From the NCBI GenBank assembly GCA_027186245.1, contig CP114481.1, positions 42,377,501-42,441,500 of the forward strand: a stretch of DNA of 64,000 nucleotides, given 5' to 3'. This stretch comes from Coriaria nepalensis (lineage: Eukaryota > Streptophyta > Magnoliopsida > Cucurbitales > Coriariaceae). Below the pieces are notes generated by a model, which saw nothing but the letters and a program-made list of their open reading frames with translations, had not been told where the DNA came from and searched no databases. Position numbers and translations under genes: made by a program. This document shows, one piece after another, positions 41,856 to 53,945 of the stretch. How positions within the stretch are numbered: the first letter of the stretch is position 1; every line of letters starts with the position of its first letter.

Positions 41856-42093
41856 AGATCATGGGTTATACTTTGAGAAACATTTTTTCAATCAAAACTT
41901 TGTATCTACTATTTTAAAAAAAAATTTAGAAGAAGAAGAATGAGAAGGGAAGATATACCTATTATGTTAGCTTACAAAACCAAACAACAAACTTTTTACG
42001 CTGTCACCACCATTGTTGCTAGTGGGACTCTAAACCATCAAATTCACAGTCTCTAACACTAGTCCATAGGAACAAGATTTATGGTTTACTTCT

Positions 42094-43320
42094 TGTTGGA
42101 AAATTAGCTTATCAACATGCTATGTTTATGCTTGATTTTGAGTAGGGCCCACTTCGTGTAAACGAAAGGTCAAAGCTAATTCAGATTCTCCTCCGTGAGA
42201 GCTTCGAATCGGTATATGGTATGCTCAAAATGATTAATGGGTGAATGAGAAATTGAATCTCAAACTGCAACCATTGGAATGGTTTCAAGGAGAGAAAATG
42301 AAGGAGAAAATTTTATCCCACATTGGAAAGGAGAACAAGTGGGAGAGTGTTTATATAGACTTGCACATTTGTTAATGGGTAATAAAATATAAGCTAGAAT
42401 GCTCTCTCTTACTCACTCCTGCAGGGGCTGCAAGTCTGGACCGGATCGGGCTTAGCTCATGTGTGCATGCACCTGGGCTCGCCGAATGTCGGCCCGAAAA
42501 TGACTGATTTGCCTTGACCCTCTTTTTGTTTTTCTCCCAGATATTTTTTTTCTTTTTCTACAGAAGATAAAAGGTTTGAAGATGAAAGGTTTGAAGATGA
42601 AAGGTTGAAGATGAAAGGATGAAATTTAATTTTATCATATTTAAATGTAAATTAAACCCAAGTTAATTCCCATTAATCTCCTCTCCCCTCATGAGCCTAT
42701 AAATTGACATCTTCCTCCCATTTGAAAACACACAACCAAAAATGAAATCTCTCATCGCTCTAATTTCCTTCCTCCCTCTAGAGTTCTAAGTTTCTAGTGT
42801 GGTAGAGTTTGAGTCACTGTTTGAGTTCACTGGGAATAGTTCGGTGGTGCGCCGCTACTATTCGTCCCCATTGTATCTTGGGAGACAAACGCCGTTCAAC
42901 CTTTTGCACTGACGTGAGGGGGCGAATCTATTTTAAGGAAACTATTGCATAACAGGCTTCGGTTTGATTCTCTATTGCTATTTTGTTCTTCCTGTTCTAT
43001 TCTATTTTCATATTATGTTCTGTTTATTTTACTATTCTATTTATATTTTCAAGATTATATTCTGTTCTATTCTATTTTATTGTTCTAATCTATTTTACTA
43101 TTCTATTTTGTTTTATTATTCTATTTTGTTTTACTGTTCTATACTATTTTTTACAGATTATATTCTATTCTATTTTTTATAAATTTTAGTCTGTTTTATT
43201 TTACTATTTCATTATGTTTCTTACAAATTATATTTTACACATCATTCTGTTTTATAGTATCAATATTTTTCGTAAGTACTATTTACTGTATTATGTTTAT
43301 TATATATACATATTCCTACG
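42094..43320 (+). mobile_element. Copia-B solo LTR
   Basis: 1227 bases start TGTTGGAAAATTAGC and end ATTCCTACG, where the other copies end ATTCTTACA. The flanks CTTCT (42089-42093) and CTTTT (43321-43325) are a target duplication with one change. It carries an extra GATGAAAGG-type repetition near 42570-42620 and a longer T-rich section (42960-43260). It is a separate insertion 238 bases from the Copia-B element. Confidence 0.88.
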
Positions 43321-44390
43321 CTTTTACTAAAGAAGACATTGGTTAATGGGTGGGATTAGATAATGGAGACAAGGAGAAAAGATAGAGAGAAGAAAATATT
43401 TTTTCCTCTCTCTCTCGGGCAGTGGGTTGGAATATGGGGAAGTGTGCACTTCCTTATATAGGAACATTGGTTAATGGGCAATTCGTTGGGCCTCTAAGGT
43501 CTGGTTTCATTTAATTAACGCTCACGAATTAAACGAGGCCCATTTTTATTGAGGCAGATTTAATAACAAAAGAAATGGTTACATCTAGAAAAAAGGAATG
43601 CCACTTCTATCCCTCTATTAGAAAACTTGTAATCCCCAAAATTTTACAAATTCATTCTCAGCTGCCAAAATCGGCCCAATTTATTTATTTTATTTTTACC
43701 GAAAGCATTTAATTTTCAATAATCTCAAAATTATTTATTTAATATTACCCGATAAAATTCAGATACAATTTTGTCATTACCTAATAGTATAATTCAGCTC
43801 ATTATCTCTTTAATGGCTAACCGAGTTCTCCTTAGACCATATAAATATTCCTTTAACTTTAAATTAATTAAATCAATATTTAATATATTCAATTAGTCTA
43901 TTAAATATTTCTTAATAAATAACATAATTTAAATTTGAATCAATATCACACTTTAGTTACGCTAGTAGTGTTGTGTGATAAGGATTTAACAAATTAAACT
44001 AATTAATAATTGAACTCTTTATATCAAGCTCTCTTAGAATGGTTCGATTCTCCATGAATCATTTAAACAGAATTACTTTGTTTTCAATGTGTCACCGATT
44101 AGGTTTTATGCCACATCGGTAGGTGGGCCTCACAACACCATGTGAGTCTTATCCAATTCAAGATTGGACTAGTTTTGCCTTAAAATTTATTTTCGGTAAA
44201 ATAGTTAACTCAATCATCTCTATGATTGATTAACTCAAACCACCAAACCTACATTAACCTCTAATAAGGTGTATAGGCCATTTATGTTACGAGAAGGTTA
44301 GGAACTTTCCAATGAGGTTATTGTGACTATACCATACAAGAATGATCATTCTATCTATTAGCTTGACGAACATTTCACTTTCACCATCTT

Positions 44391-44612
44391 CCTAGAGCAA
44401 CCACAAAAATGAAGAGAAAGGGAAAAAAAAAATACATGGTGTTAGTTTTTTGTTTTAAAGGAATGAGAAGAAAAAATAACAAAGAAAGAAGAAAAAGGGG
44501 AAATAAGTAAGAAGAGACTGAAGGGACGCATGGGAGAATCAAGGAGGGCAATTGGGACGGAAGTCCAACACCATGCCACCATGTGGACAAGCACCCATTC
44601 TTGTGTTAGGAG
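44391..44612. other. Purine-rich non-coding stretch
   Basis: A GAAGAAA-rich patch (44410-44520) gives a false frame on the other strand. I see no gene. It separates a reversed and a forward Copia-A LTR. Confidence 0.4.
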
Positions 44613-45015
44613 TGAAAGTATAGTGCACTTGAAGCCAATCGGGTTTGACCCAATATGGTCATATACTTATGAGAATCATTCTTGAATTGTATAAGTCATA
44701 AATATAATTGAATGCATACCATTTCATGAGTATATTATAATATTTCATGATGTTATTTGGTTGAAAATAGAAAATTACATGCATGATTAATTGCATGGCA
44801 TACTTGACAGACTCATAGGTCTTAGACATGCACTTGGAATCATGATGTTGATCATACTCGATGAGATCCGAGTTCGCTTACCTCTATGATCTCATTTGTT
44901 CATAGTCATAGGATATGATAGGATAATGACTATTTAGAGAGACTATTACATGCACTATCATTTTCAAAAGAAGAACGATGTTCTCATGATCATCGATGTT
45001 ATAGAATATAGGGTT
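44613..45015 (+). repeat. Copia-A LTR, first about 400 bases, forward
   Basis: It starts TGAAAGTATAGTGC and carries the family landmarks AATCGGGTTTGACC, CACTTGGAATCATGAT, GATCATACTCGATGAGATCC and GATGTTCTCATGAT. It breaks off near 45015. It could be the left part of the 5' LTR whose right part is at 48060-48651, with other elements inserted between and the middle lost. Confidence 0.8.
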
Positions 45016-45320
45016 ACACACGAAAGGCTACTGATAGAGGAGGCCTTTATGAAAAAGCCATTAGTTGGGGCCTACTTCCAAGAACACAACTATGACTTAG
45101 ACATTGCCGAAACAATTGGTGACCAGCCACACATCTGTCTCCTAGCAAGTCTATAAGCCGTGAGATGGCCAAAAGGTATCCCCACGAGAAAAGACAAAGT
45201 CTACTCCTTCAACCTGAACAAGGTTAGTGAAATCTTCAACATTTTATTGAAGAACAAGAAGTTGAAGATTCCACCTGATTATATAACCTACCATTAGCCA
45301 ATGGTGTATGATGTAAGGAT
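45016..45320 (+). pseudogene. Gypsy gag/linker fragment (Tat/Athila-like)
   Basis: From 45030 the plus strand reads LIEEAFMKKPLVGAYFQEHN. After a stop it gives DKVYSFNLNKVSEIFNILLK and NKKLKIPPDYITYH, like the Y-S-F-D-x-x-K-x-x-x-I-F-D-x-L-L linker before the zinc region in plant Tat gag. The expected CYCKYHNS segment does not follow. Confidence 0.5.
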
Positions 45321-45659
45321 TTTTACAAATAACATAATTCATATTTTCATCAGATGAATGACTGTCTAGTATTGTGAAGGCATATCCAAGAAATAATATA
45401 CCAGGGACTTCTAAGTTTTAGATGGCCATCCGCTATGGGAGTCAGTTCTAATACTTTCCTTACTACAGCTAATGCTGCCATTGCCGACCTAAGGTTTTTT
45501 CTCTGCAGAATGATAGATGGATCGGTTGTCGACGACTGCATACTAAGCATTCAAAACCCATTTGGGTCAACATGCGAAGTAGTATTGCAGCTCCCAACTA
45601 AAAGCCTTATAAGGTTAGTATAATTGTCGATCAGCTGAGTTGTCCACCCGATCGAGCTA
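45321..45659. other. Unassigned remnant
   Basis: Short overlapping open frames exist on both strands (45350-45550 minus, 45435-45623 plus). Neither has a motif I recognise. It is probably the downstream part of the Tat fragment. Confidence 0.3.
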
Positions 45660-46493
45660 ACTTTGATTGATAAGTGTGAGGCTTGACATTACATAGGCAT
45701 AACATTATACTGAGGCACTACCAGGTCAAGGCAGACTAAACGGAATCGCTGACCCTAGAGATTTTATTCGATCAAGTCTACTTGAGAGAGGTGGCTGATC
45801 ATAGATATGATATGATTAGGCGAACTGAGCGAAATTGCTGATCTCAGATGGTTTTGGTAACAGAGGACCATATATCACAATTGTGCTAACGGCAACATCC
45901 TTAGGGCCCATAATAGAAAGAGCATCCCATTTACATATAAATATTTAGAAGAGTTTGCAAAACTATTCAATCATGTTTTAAAATGTATTTGAATATGTGT
46001 TGTGCCTATCAGATTAAATCTTTACTTAGTAAGCTTTTTAGATTACAGTATTTACTTGTGTTGTAGGTCAACATAAAAAGAGAAAGTCAGTAGTTTTAAC
46101 ACCGGATGAATAAAGTCTGATCAACTGGTGTAGAGTACATATAGGCCCAATCAGTAGGGGGATAGGAAAGTTAAAAATGATTTTTTTGATGAATTTTCTA
46201 AAAGTAGTACTTTATTTTATTAATAGTTATAAATATTACCATGTTTTGATATATGTACAGAAGTTATATGTCTAATGTAGTATAACTTCCCTTAACACTG
46301 TTATCAAAATGGGTTTAATTATAGTTTTAAGAAAAGTTTAAACTTCATACAGCTATGGCTATGAAACAGGATCCCCGGAATGGGTCCCAGGTCAACCGGC
46401 TTAGGCGCCTAGTTATATGAAGTTTAAGATACAAATAACTATTTTCTCAAAGGTATTTTGATAAGTAATATAGCCAGTAGGCGGGTTGCTACA
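45660..46493 (+). repeat. Gypsy-2 family LTR fragment (3' third)
   Basis: From TGTGAGGCTTGACATTACAT to the end GGCGGGTTGCTACA it follows 34110-34936 and 25985-26821. No primer site follows, so it is either a truncated solo LTR or a 3' LTR end. Confidence 0.85.
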
Positions 46494-47834
46494 TTTATCA
46501 CTCATATATTCAACATTATTCAATAAGCGGGATAAATGTGGGGCATTTATTGTACCAAAATTATCATTTTGAAAGTATAGAATGACGTGGAAAAAAAAAT
46601 CTAAAAGATATTAATGAAATCGGCCAAAATGAGATGAAGTAGGCTAGATTAGGCCTTAATTTCGTCCAACCCCCCCCCCCCCCCTCTCTTGTGGACCATC
46701 GCCACGACCTACCAACAATGACTTGTCAACTAAGGGGTGGCTGACGGTCCAAAGACTAGCTGATCATGCTCAGTTGACCGGACATGTGGTTGTACGACTG
46801 AATTGTCCTATGACCATGTTTCCCCTTTGTTTTGAGTCCTTTTTTGATATTTTCAAGGACTAACTAGCAAAATATTAAGATATTTTACTTGATTTAAGGG
46901 CCTTTTGGCAATGTACCAGGAGGTTCCAAAGGCATATCATGAAATTAGAAGGATTCATCTACAAAGAAGGAGCGAAGATTGACTGATTCAAAGGGTATTT
47001 AGACAAAACTAGGAGTCAGTTTGCAAAGGGAAGAGGCTTTTTGACTTATTCTAGGGCTTTCCATTGAAGGACATTTTTTAGTGGCTTAAAGGGGAAGATT
47101 CAAATTTTGGAAAAGGATTTTCCTGCAGTTGGAAGCCTTGCCGACCAAGTACCCAGACTTACCACTCAAGTATCTGATGCTGATAAATAGAAGTCTCTGT
47201 CGAAGGCAAAAAGAAACAGAACAATAACAAAACCACCACCAATCAACCAAACATTGGTTCATATGTCTCAGCCCAAAGCCTTGAAATATTTCTTTGATGG
47301 ATTTTCTTATCGTTATGTAGCCCTTTTGCTATCATGATTCATCGAGCATTCTTAATGCTCAAACCTTCAATTCACCATACAAAATTTGTAATCTTCTTTT
47401 CAATTCATTATTTAGTATATTTAGTGTCCAAGACTAATTTAACCCATTAAGCATTCTGTCTTTCTTCTTTTGCCTTGTAATTCAAGTTAGATCAATTTCT
47501 ATTACGGTACATGTCTTTAATTTAATGTAATGATTTTATTTTATTTTTTCATTTATATTAATGCAGCTTCCATTTATCTTGTCTTTAATTTATGTGCACT
47601 TTATCTTACTGCACTTTAACTTACTGCACTTTATCTTTCTGTCTTTAATGTACCTACACTTTATTTTATTACAATTTAATTTACCATTCTTTCAACTTCG
47701 AAGTATCCTTACTTCTGGCACGCCCGCACTCTACACTTTTAATTGAGAGAGAACAATTGCATTTTGGAACACTAATTACCCATTTGTCATGCGTTCGAAA
47801 AATTTTTACATGAACAAATTGGCAAGCCCGGTGA
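46494..47834 (+). mobile_element. Tat/Ogre-type LTR, forward
   Basis: It contains a GGGGCATTTATTG start-like phrase (46539), a 15-C run (46670-46684), and a T-rich U5 part with three GCACTTTA-type steps (about 47590-47640). It then has TTCGAAGTATCC followed by TTCTGGCACGCCCG (47715-47728) and a primer-site-like TTGGCAAGCCCGGTG (47819-47833). The U5 part matches the reversed block at 60460-61480. The exact LTR end is unclear because the TGGCACGCC phrase comes about 100 bases before the primer-like site. Confidence 0.55.
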
Positions 47835-48059
47835 AACTCAGTTCGCACATGTCAAAACGTTGTGTGCTACCTCACCTTGTTCTACATTTGTCAATTTTTT
47901 TTCCATCAACAACCATACCCTAGGACTAATTGAGACCATGGCAAACATGGAAGGAACAGTCAGGTACGGTAATAGCCATAACAGATTCTTATGAGGTTGT
48001 TTGCACTTCTCATTACATAAGTGGCTCATATGCCTTTATAGTGTTTTGGAATTATTTGT
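47835..48059. other. Short non-coding linker, possibly Tat leader
   Basis: MANMEGTVRYGNSHNRF can be read from 47939 but stops soon after. Nothing else is seen. Confidence 0.3.
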
Positions 48060-48651
48060 TTGGTTTAATGTTTTGGAAATCATGAATAAAAACAAACATG
48101 AGGAACTCGAACGCTAGTTTAAAGGGAACCAGGCCTTAGGAGCCAACTTGGGCCTAGGACCCAAGGCTTATGTTCCTTATAAAAGGAACATTATAGCTCT
48201 AGGACTCCTCATTCCCACCATGGCTAGCCACTGAGGCCCAAGGCTTATGTTCCTTCCAAATTTTGAATCTCATGAGTTGAGATTCAAACTAGAAACTAGC
48301 CTAGAGTTATTGTTTGTGTGATAGTAGTAGAGGTCAGGTAACTGCTTGGAACTAGCAGAAGAGGCGGCGGTAGTGGTGTTTTCTGGTGGTGGGCCGGTGA
48401 AGAGTGTGGTGGCCGATCTAGGACATTAGAGGAGAAAATGGGCTCGGTATAATCTCTTATCCTCCCTTCCTCCTCTTCTCCTGTTTTTGTTTCTTGATCT
48501 AGAAGTTGAATCAGATTTTCGGTTCAAAGAAAAATTCTTCAAATGCATAACCCATGGATCTTGGTGGTAGTCGTTATGGCATTGGATACCCGTAAGCTAT
48601 ATTTTGAATATAGAATTTTGCTCCCGATAAATGAAGATTCAACTACTTACA
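48060..48651 (+). repeat. Copia-A 5' LTR, 3' end part, forward
   Basis: It ends ...CAACTACTTACA at 48651, with the primer site next. The last 120 bases match the reverse complement of 22799-22930, including GCATAACCCATG and ATTTTGCTC. A TATA box (48180-48187, TATAAAAG) precedes a pyrimidine-rich leader. The left edge is approximate. Confidence 0.75.
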
Positions 48652-48652
48652 C

Positions 48653-48665
48653 TGGTATCAAAGCC
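48653..48665 (+). other. Primer-binding site of the forward Copia-A
   Basis: TGGTATCAAAGCC matches the initiator tRNA-Met complement except for one base and starts one base after the LTR end. Confidence 0.85.
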
Positions 48666-50640
48666 TCAGGTTATCTGGAGGGGTTTTGGTTTTTCGATTG
48701 ATTTTGTGATGTTATATAAAAATGATTGATTTTGTATTTTTCATGGTATTTTTGGGTTGTTTATATTTCTGGAAATTAAACCAAAGAATACCAAATTAAA
48801 TCCAAAATGTACCTAGAAAAAGCCCGAAGATATGATATTTGGATCATAGCTAAAAGTAGCAGTAGTAGTAGCGGTGAGTTTATTATGCACGTATCGTTGG
48901 TGGGGCCTGGTGCATAATGACGTGCCGTGCCACCACTATTTCACGTGTATGAGTGGGGCCCACTAAATTTTGGAGATCAAGAATGTCTAGAAAATTATGT
49001 TTGCTTGGGTTTTGTGTAATTTTAATTGTCAGATTAAAATTTTGTGACTTGAAAAATTAAATGTTGCAAATTGTTCATTTTTCCTGGGTTTATAAAATAT
49101 GATTTAACTTGAAAAATAAAATGATGCAAAGTTTTTGTAAAGTGTTTATTTTTCATTAAAAAAATGAAAATATTGAAATGTTTAGAAGCACCGATTTAGA
49201 AGCATATAAGAATATTTATTTTGAGAAAGTGTTCTTGGAATGAAAATTTTCTTATTTTGAAAGAGTTCAAACTTGAAAATTAATATGACTTGAAAAATAT
49301 TCTTTGAAGTTTTTGTAGAATATTATAATTGAGTTCATGCTAGCTTGAATCAATAAACCATGGATACAACTAGTATGATTAATTGTTAATAATGCTAGTA
49401 AAATCCAAGGCTTATTTAGATTAACACATTATAAGCAATATATCACATTAAAATAAATTGATGGATATAATACATGTTGAATGAATTGTTTATTTAATAC
49501 ATGTATGCTAGATGTAGTACATAAATTATTGTTTTGATATGGAACTCACATCATATTGAAAAACATGTTGATAATGTATGTACGAGGATATCATAATAAG
49601 ACAAATATATTACTATCCCTTCTAGATAATATGTGAGAATGTCTTACATAGCGCCTTCCAACCATTACAATGAATTTAAGATTAATAATTCATTTAATCG
49701 GTAATGGACACATAGGGGTTAATGTTTAATTAATCTATGTGACCGCAATATTCCAACTATATTCCGCTATGGATACATAAGGAATATTAGTCTGAGTAGT
49801 TGTTATTTCATATGAACGTTTTGGGTTTAGCTTAACTAGAAGATATGGTTGGCTACGGACATGTAGGACCATGTTCTTTTAGAGGCAAGTAAAGGAGTTA
49901 CATGAAATGTAATTGTGAATTTGTTTTATTACCTTACATGTTTATTAAGATTGGCTACGGACACATGTTATCTTAATATTCGATGTGGAGGTCCTTTACC
50001 CACTAGGAGAAAAGCGTTTTTCCTGATTAACATAAAAAGGTAATATGGATTGTAATAAAATAGTGAGAGTTTAACTAAGATTGATAAGACTCTCATAGTT
50101 GATATGATTTACAAAGTTACCTATGTTATTATTTGTTATTCTATTATGAAAGCATGGTATGACGAATAGTTTGTTGAGCTCAATTCTTAAACATACAAGT
50201 TAGTAGAGACTAACTTCAAGAATTGAGAAAGATAGTTAAAGTATTATTCTTAGACACGAACACCTTGCAAATGACTAGAATTAAGGGGTCATGATCGCTC
50301 TTTTTTAAAGGGTGAATGTCGAATAAAGGCCACTTAGGATAAAGTGTTATTCCAAAATGATTAGCCACAATGCATTGTGCTTATGTCTATATTAGTAGGC
50401 CTCAATGGCAATATGAACATAAATATGCTATTGACATTATCAATTACATATATGAGATTTAGGACAACGATAATTAAAATGAGAGGTATAATACCTCAAG
50501 TGTGTCATGTGCTAGAATGATTGGATATATGAAAAGGTTATATTGTCTAAAGGTTGGATATGAATCCATACTAAGTGGTGACTTAGTAAGATCAAAGACA
50601 AGTAAGTATGAAAAGATGTTTCCATTGTGGTTTGAATTGG
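48666..50640 (+). other. Copia-A leader and eroded gag region
   Basis: AT-rich with no recognisable gag. Phrases with GGACACAT and GGACATGTAGG recur at about 49706, 49857 and 49967, each after a TACGG or TAATGG step. I cannot assign a protein. Confidence 0.4.
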
Positions 50641-50984
50641 ACAATAGAAAATGAAATTATTATACTTAAAGTCTATTTGGAAGAAGTTTGATGATACTTC
50701 ACTCCTGTTAATTATTAAGGATAATCACTTTTCTAATGATTACTCTACTTCATTATTGGATATCATGTTTAGATCTCATATTATAATTGATATGATGAAA
50801 CTAAAAGGTAGAAGAAATTTGAAAAGGGATACAGTCAACCTACAAACAAAACAATGCAAGAGTTGTATTGTTGATCATAGGGGTAGGTTTTATCATTGAT
50901 CTTCCGCTTTAGACATGGTTCTAAAGGACTTCTTTAGTATGTCTTGAACTTTAATGATAAGACATGCCTTAAAATGAGCAAGTT

Positions 50985-51640
50985 AAGAAACAAAGATTTG
51001 ATATGGATCAAGCGTACCTTGGGCAATATCGATTAGTTTATACCAATAAGATGAGAATAACTAAGTTACATAAGGATGGATATCAGGATCCATTCGATTA
51101 TGAATCAATGTCAACTTGTAAATCTTGTCTAATTAGAAATAATCAAATCTCTATTTAGTAGAACTGGAGAAAGATCAACTGTGTTGTGGTGGGCCTAGTA
51201 CATGACGATGTATGTTGGATAACAGCTACAATTGCTAGAGGTGGTTATTCTAACTTCATTATTTTTCTTAAATATCTCACTAGATTTGGATAGATTTATC
51301 TTATGAAGTATATATTTGAATCTTTTGAGACATTCATAGAATGAGGAAACAAATTAGAAAAAATAGTAAGAAAAAAGTATTATGATCCCTCGATGAGATC
51401 AATGAGATGAATACTTGAGTCACAAGTTTCTTGATTACTGAAAAGAGAATGGGTTCTCTCTCCATGAGCTCCTTCTAGAGCACCATAGTTGATTGGTGCT
51501 TCCGAATGAAGGAATCGGACTTTGTTAGACATGGTCTAATATGACACACGCAAGGAGATTTCTTTGTCATTCTAGGCCATGCCCTAGAAAGCACCACAAA
51601 CGTACTAAATATAAATCCCTCTAACATCTGCATCAGCTAG
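50985..51640 (+). pseudogene. Copia-A GAG-pre-integrase and integrase, degenerate
   Basis: QAYLGQYRLVYTNKMRITKL and HKDGYQDPFDYESMSTCKSC correspond to the W-H-x-R-L-G-H zinc region, with the histidines mutated. Then come ARGGYSNFIIF, RNRTLLDMV (51506-51532) and a frame-changed FFVILGHALESTTNVLNINP, which match the Copia integrase core end. The D-D-E residues cannot all be placed because of frameshifts. Confidence 0.8.
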
Positions 51641-51779
51641 TCCATAATAGAACAAGTTACGGAGATATGGAAAGTTATAATGACATCATTGCACTAAATT
51701 AGATATGGAGATTTAGTTCATGCCATAACAAGTTACGGAAAGTTTAGAGGCAAGAATCTGATAGATGTTATTTTGCGTG

Positions 51780-52780
51780 ATATCCTAAAGAGATGTTAGG
51801 ATGTTAGTTTTCTATAATCCCGTCAAGCTTAAAGTGTTTGTAGCCGAAGATGCTATCTTCTTAGAAAGAGTATTACTTTCAAAAAGGATAGTGGGTGTAG
51901 GAAAATACTTGAAGTAGTTCAAGGCCCACAAAATTAATGATCAGACTAAGAATTCTAGTTTGCCAAACACCCACTTCTGAGGAACCTTTGAAATAGGAAA
52001 TGGTGATTTCTTAGTATACACCACTGCTCTGTAGGTCTAGAAGAGTACCCGGTGAACTAGAACAGTACAGATTTTGTATAGAAAATCTAGTAATGGTTTA
52101 GTCATAAATGATTACCCTATGAGATCTTCAAAGGCTAGAGCCTAGATTCTGACATATGGCTTAGAGCCATAAAATCTTAAATGGATTCCATATATACCAA
52201 CAAAGTGTTGATCTCAGAGGTTACACCGGAAGGAAATGTTACAGTCAGATGCAAATGTGTCTTTAAGAGAAAGGTCGGGGCCAATAAGAATATCGATATT
52301 TTTTAGTCACGATTATTGGTCAAGGGCAATAGGCAATGAGAATGAATCGAGTAAATGATACCTTCTCGCCCGTGGATATTACCATATCCATCCATATTAT
52401 GCCTGCCATTGCAGCATATAATGATTGTCTGATCTATTAAATAGATGTGAGAACCACTTCCTAAAATGGAAATTAGGAAGAAGAGGTGTATGTGATACAA
52501 CTCGAAGGTTTCACATAAAATGCACAAAAAAGTTTTGGAAGCTGCTTGGATTAATCCAAGGATTGTAGCAAGCTTCTCAAAGTTGGAAATCTGTTTTGAC
52601 CAAAATAATCAAATTGTTTGATTTAATATGGATGATCCATGTGTGTGTACACAGATTTACTAGGTGTAAGATTGCATTCATTGTCAATATAAATTGATAA
52701 CATACTACTCATTGAGAATGATGCAGAGTTGTTGCAAACTATCAAGTTGTGGTTATCCAAAAACTTCTCCATAAATAAAA
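51780..52780 (+). pseudogene. Copia-A reverse transcriptase, degenerate
   Basis: VFVAEDAIFLERVLLSKRIV leads to RAIKS*MDSIYTNKV, VTPEGNVTVRCKCVFKRKVG and ANKNIDIF*SRLLVKG. A broken Q-M-D-V-K-T-A-F segment follows, then the remnant of LKQASRSWNxxFD and the N-V-D-E-P-C-V segment read as FNMDDPCVCTQIY. The catalytic Y-V-D-D region near 52690 is damaged. The order and spacing are those of plant Copia RT. Confidence 0.8.
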
Positions 52781-52789
52781 TGGGTAATA

Positions 52790-53570
52790 GCAACTTTTGG
52801 CTTAGGTATAAAGATCTAAAGAGATAGATTCAAAAGCATTTCTAGGCTTAACCCATTCATGTACATAAGCAACGTACTAAAGGATAGTATGGAAGATTCC
52901 AGGAAATGACTATTTGCCATAATATCATGAAATCTCTCTCTCCAAAGGATGTCGCCTAACACACAAGTGGAGAGAGATTGCATGAATTGAATAACCTATG
53001 CTTGCCTATGGGTTGTATCATGTATGCCATGTTATGTATGAGGCGGATGTTGCCTAATGTTTTAAGTGTTATGAGCATGAGAAAAGGCAATCCAGATGAA
53101 TAACATTAAAGTGAGGTCAAAAACTCTAATTTTTAATGGAAATCGTTTAATGCTAGTTGTTTAATCAATTAATTTGAAGATTTCCAATCAAGAAATGACC
53201 GAGATACAATTGACAAAAATGAATACATTAATGCTTGTGAAGCAAACTAAGTGTATTGGACAAAAAGTTCCACAACTGAACTTAGAATGGTTCCTAGTAT
53301 CATTAGTCATGTGGTAATGTATTATCATAACAATGGTGTGCAACAAAAGCAAAAGAACTAAGGTCTCATAAGAAATCAAAAACACATATTACTTTATTAT
53401 CTCTTTATTTGAAAGATAGTCAGAAGTATTTGAGTAAATAAGAGAGTAGACACAAATTATAATATAAAGAATCCACACACTAAAGCACTTTCCCAACGAA
53501 AGTTTAATTGCCATCTTGACAAGATGAGAATAAGATTCAGAAGTGAATGAATTTAGTGCAAGTGGGAGAT
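52790..53570 (+). pseudogene. Copia-A RNase H, degenerate
   Basis: The RT thumb SLSPKDVA, then LNNLCLPMGCIMYAMLCMRR, starts the domain. SKNEYINACEAN and NNGVQQKQKN follow, and it ends DTNYNIKNPHTKALSQRKFN with CHLDKMRIRF. The end is nearly the same as the minus-strand copy at 24970-25060. Confidence 0.85.
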
Positions 53571-53945
53571 TGAAAGTATGATGCTCGTCTAGCCAATCGG
53601 GTTTGACCTGATAGAGTCTGAATCAATCTTGATTTGTATAAGTTATCAACTAAATAAATACTTTGTATTTAAATGAGCATTTATTCTATCATATTATTTG
53701 TCATTATATTGGAAATGACATTGTAGGCATATTGTATGACATACTTGATAGATATTTGGATCTTATATATGCACTTGGAATCATGATAGCGATCACACTC
53801 AGTGAGATCCATGTAGCTTGTCGTTTAAGATAAAAAATTGCTCATAGTCATAGGATTGTCATAATGAGATAATGACAATCCTAAAAACTTATAACATGTG
53901 TTATCCTCTTCGAGAGAAAAATGATGTTCTTATTATTCCATGGTT
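53571..53945 (+). repeat. Copia-A 3' LTR, truncated
   Basis: It starts TGAAAGTATGATGC after the polypurine tract and carries AATCGGGTTTGACC, ATTTAAATGAGC, ACTTGGAATCATGA and GATGTTCTTAT. Similarity stops near 53945. Confidence 0.85.

Larger units (their letters stand above)
36550..44390 (-). mobile_element. Copia-A-related LTR, reversed, split by two later insertions
   Basis: The pieces 36550-36622, 41861-42093 and 43321-44390 together follow the Copia-A LTR at 22799-24010. The ATGGGTTAT phrase at 41861 matches 22859, and the CACC.ccattgttgctag patch at 42010 corresponds in style to that near 23020. The TTTCATTTAATTAAC phrase at 43507 and the CATC.tatGATtgaTTAA phrase at 44214 match 23297 and 23881. 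The two insertions each carry their own target duplications. The end at 44390 is a truncation, and the left edge near 36550 is approximate. Confidence 0.6.
48653..53945 (+). mobile_element. Copia-A element, forward, internal region and start of 3' LTR
   Basis: From primer site to 3' LTR the order is GAG-pre-integrase, integrase, RT, RNase H, which is the Ty1/Copia arrangement. The polypurine tract AAGTGGGAGAT (53560-53570) and the LTR start TGAAAGTATGATGC (53571) follow. It ends about 375 bases into the 3' LTR. All domains are heavily mutated. It is the mirror-orientation relative of the copy at 22799-35852. Confidence 0.85.

Noticed and set aside
44381..44590. 69-codon minus-strand hydrophobic frame
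   Set aside because: It is produced by an A/G-rich spacer on the plus strand and has no motif.
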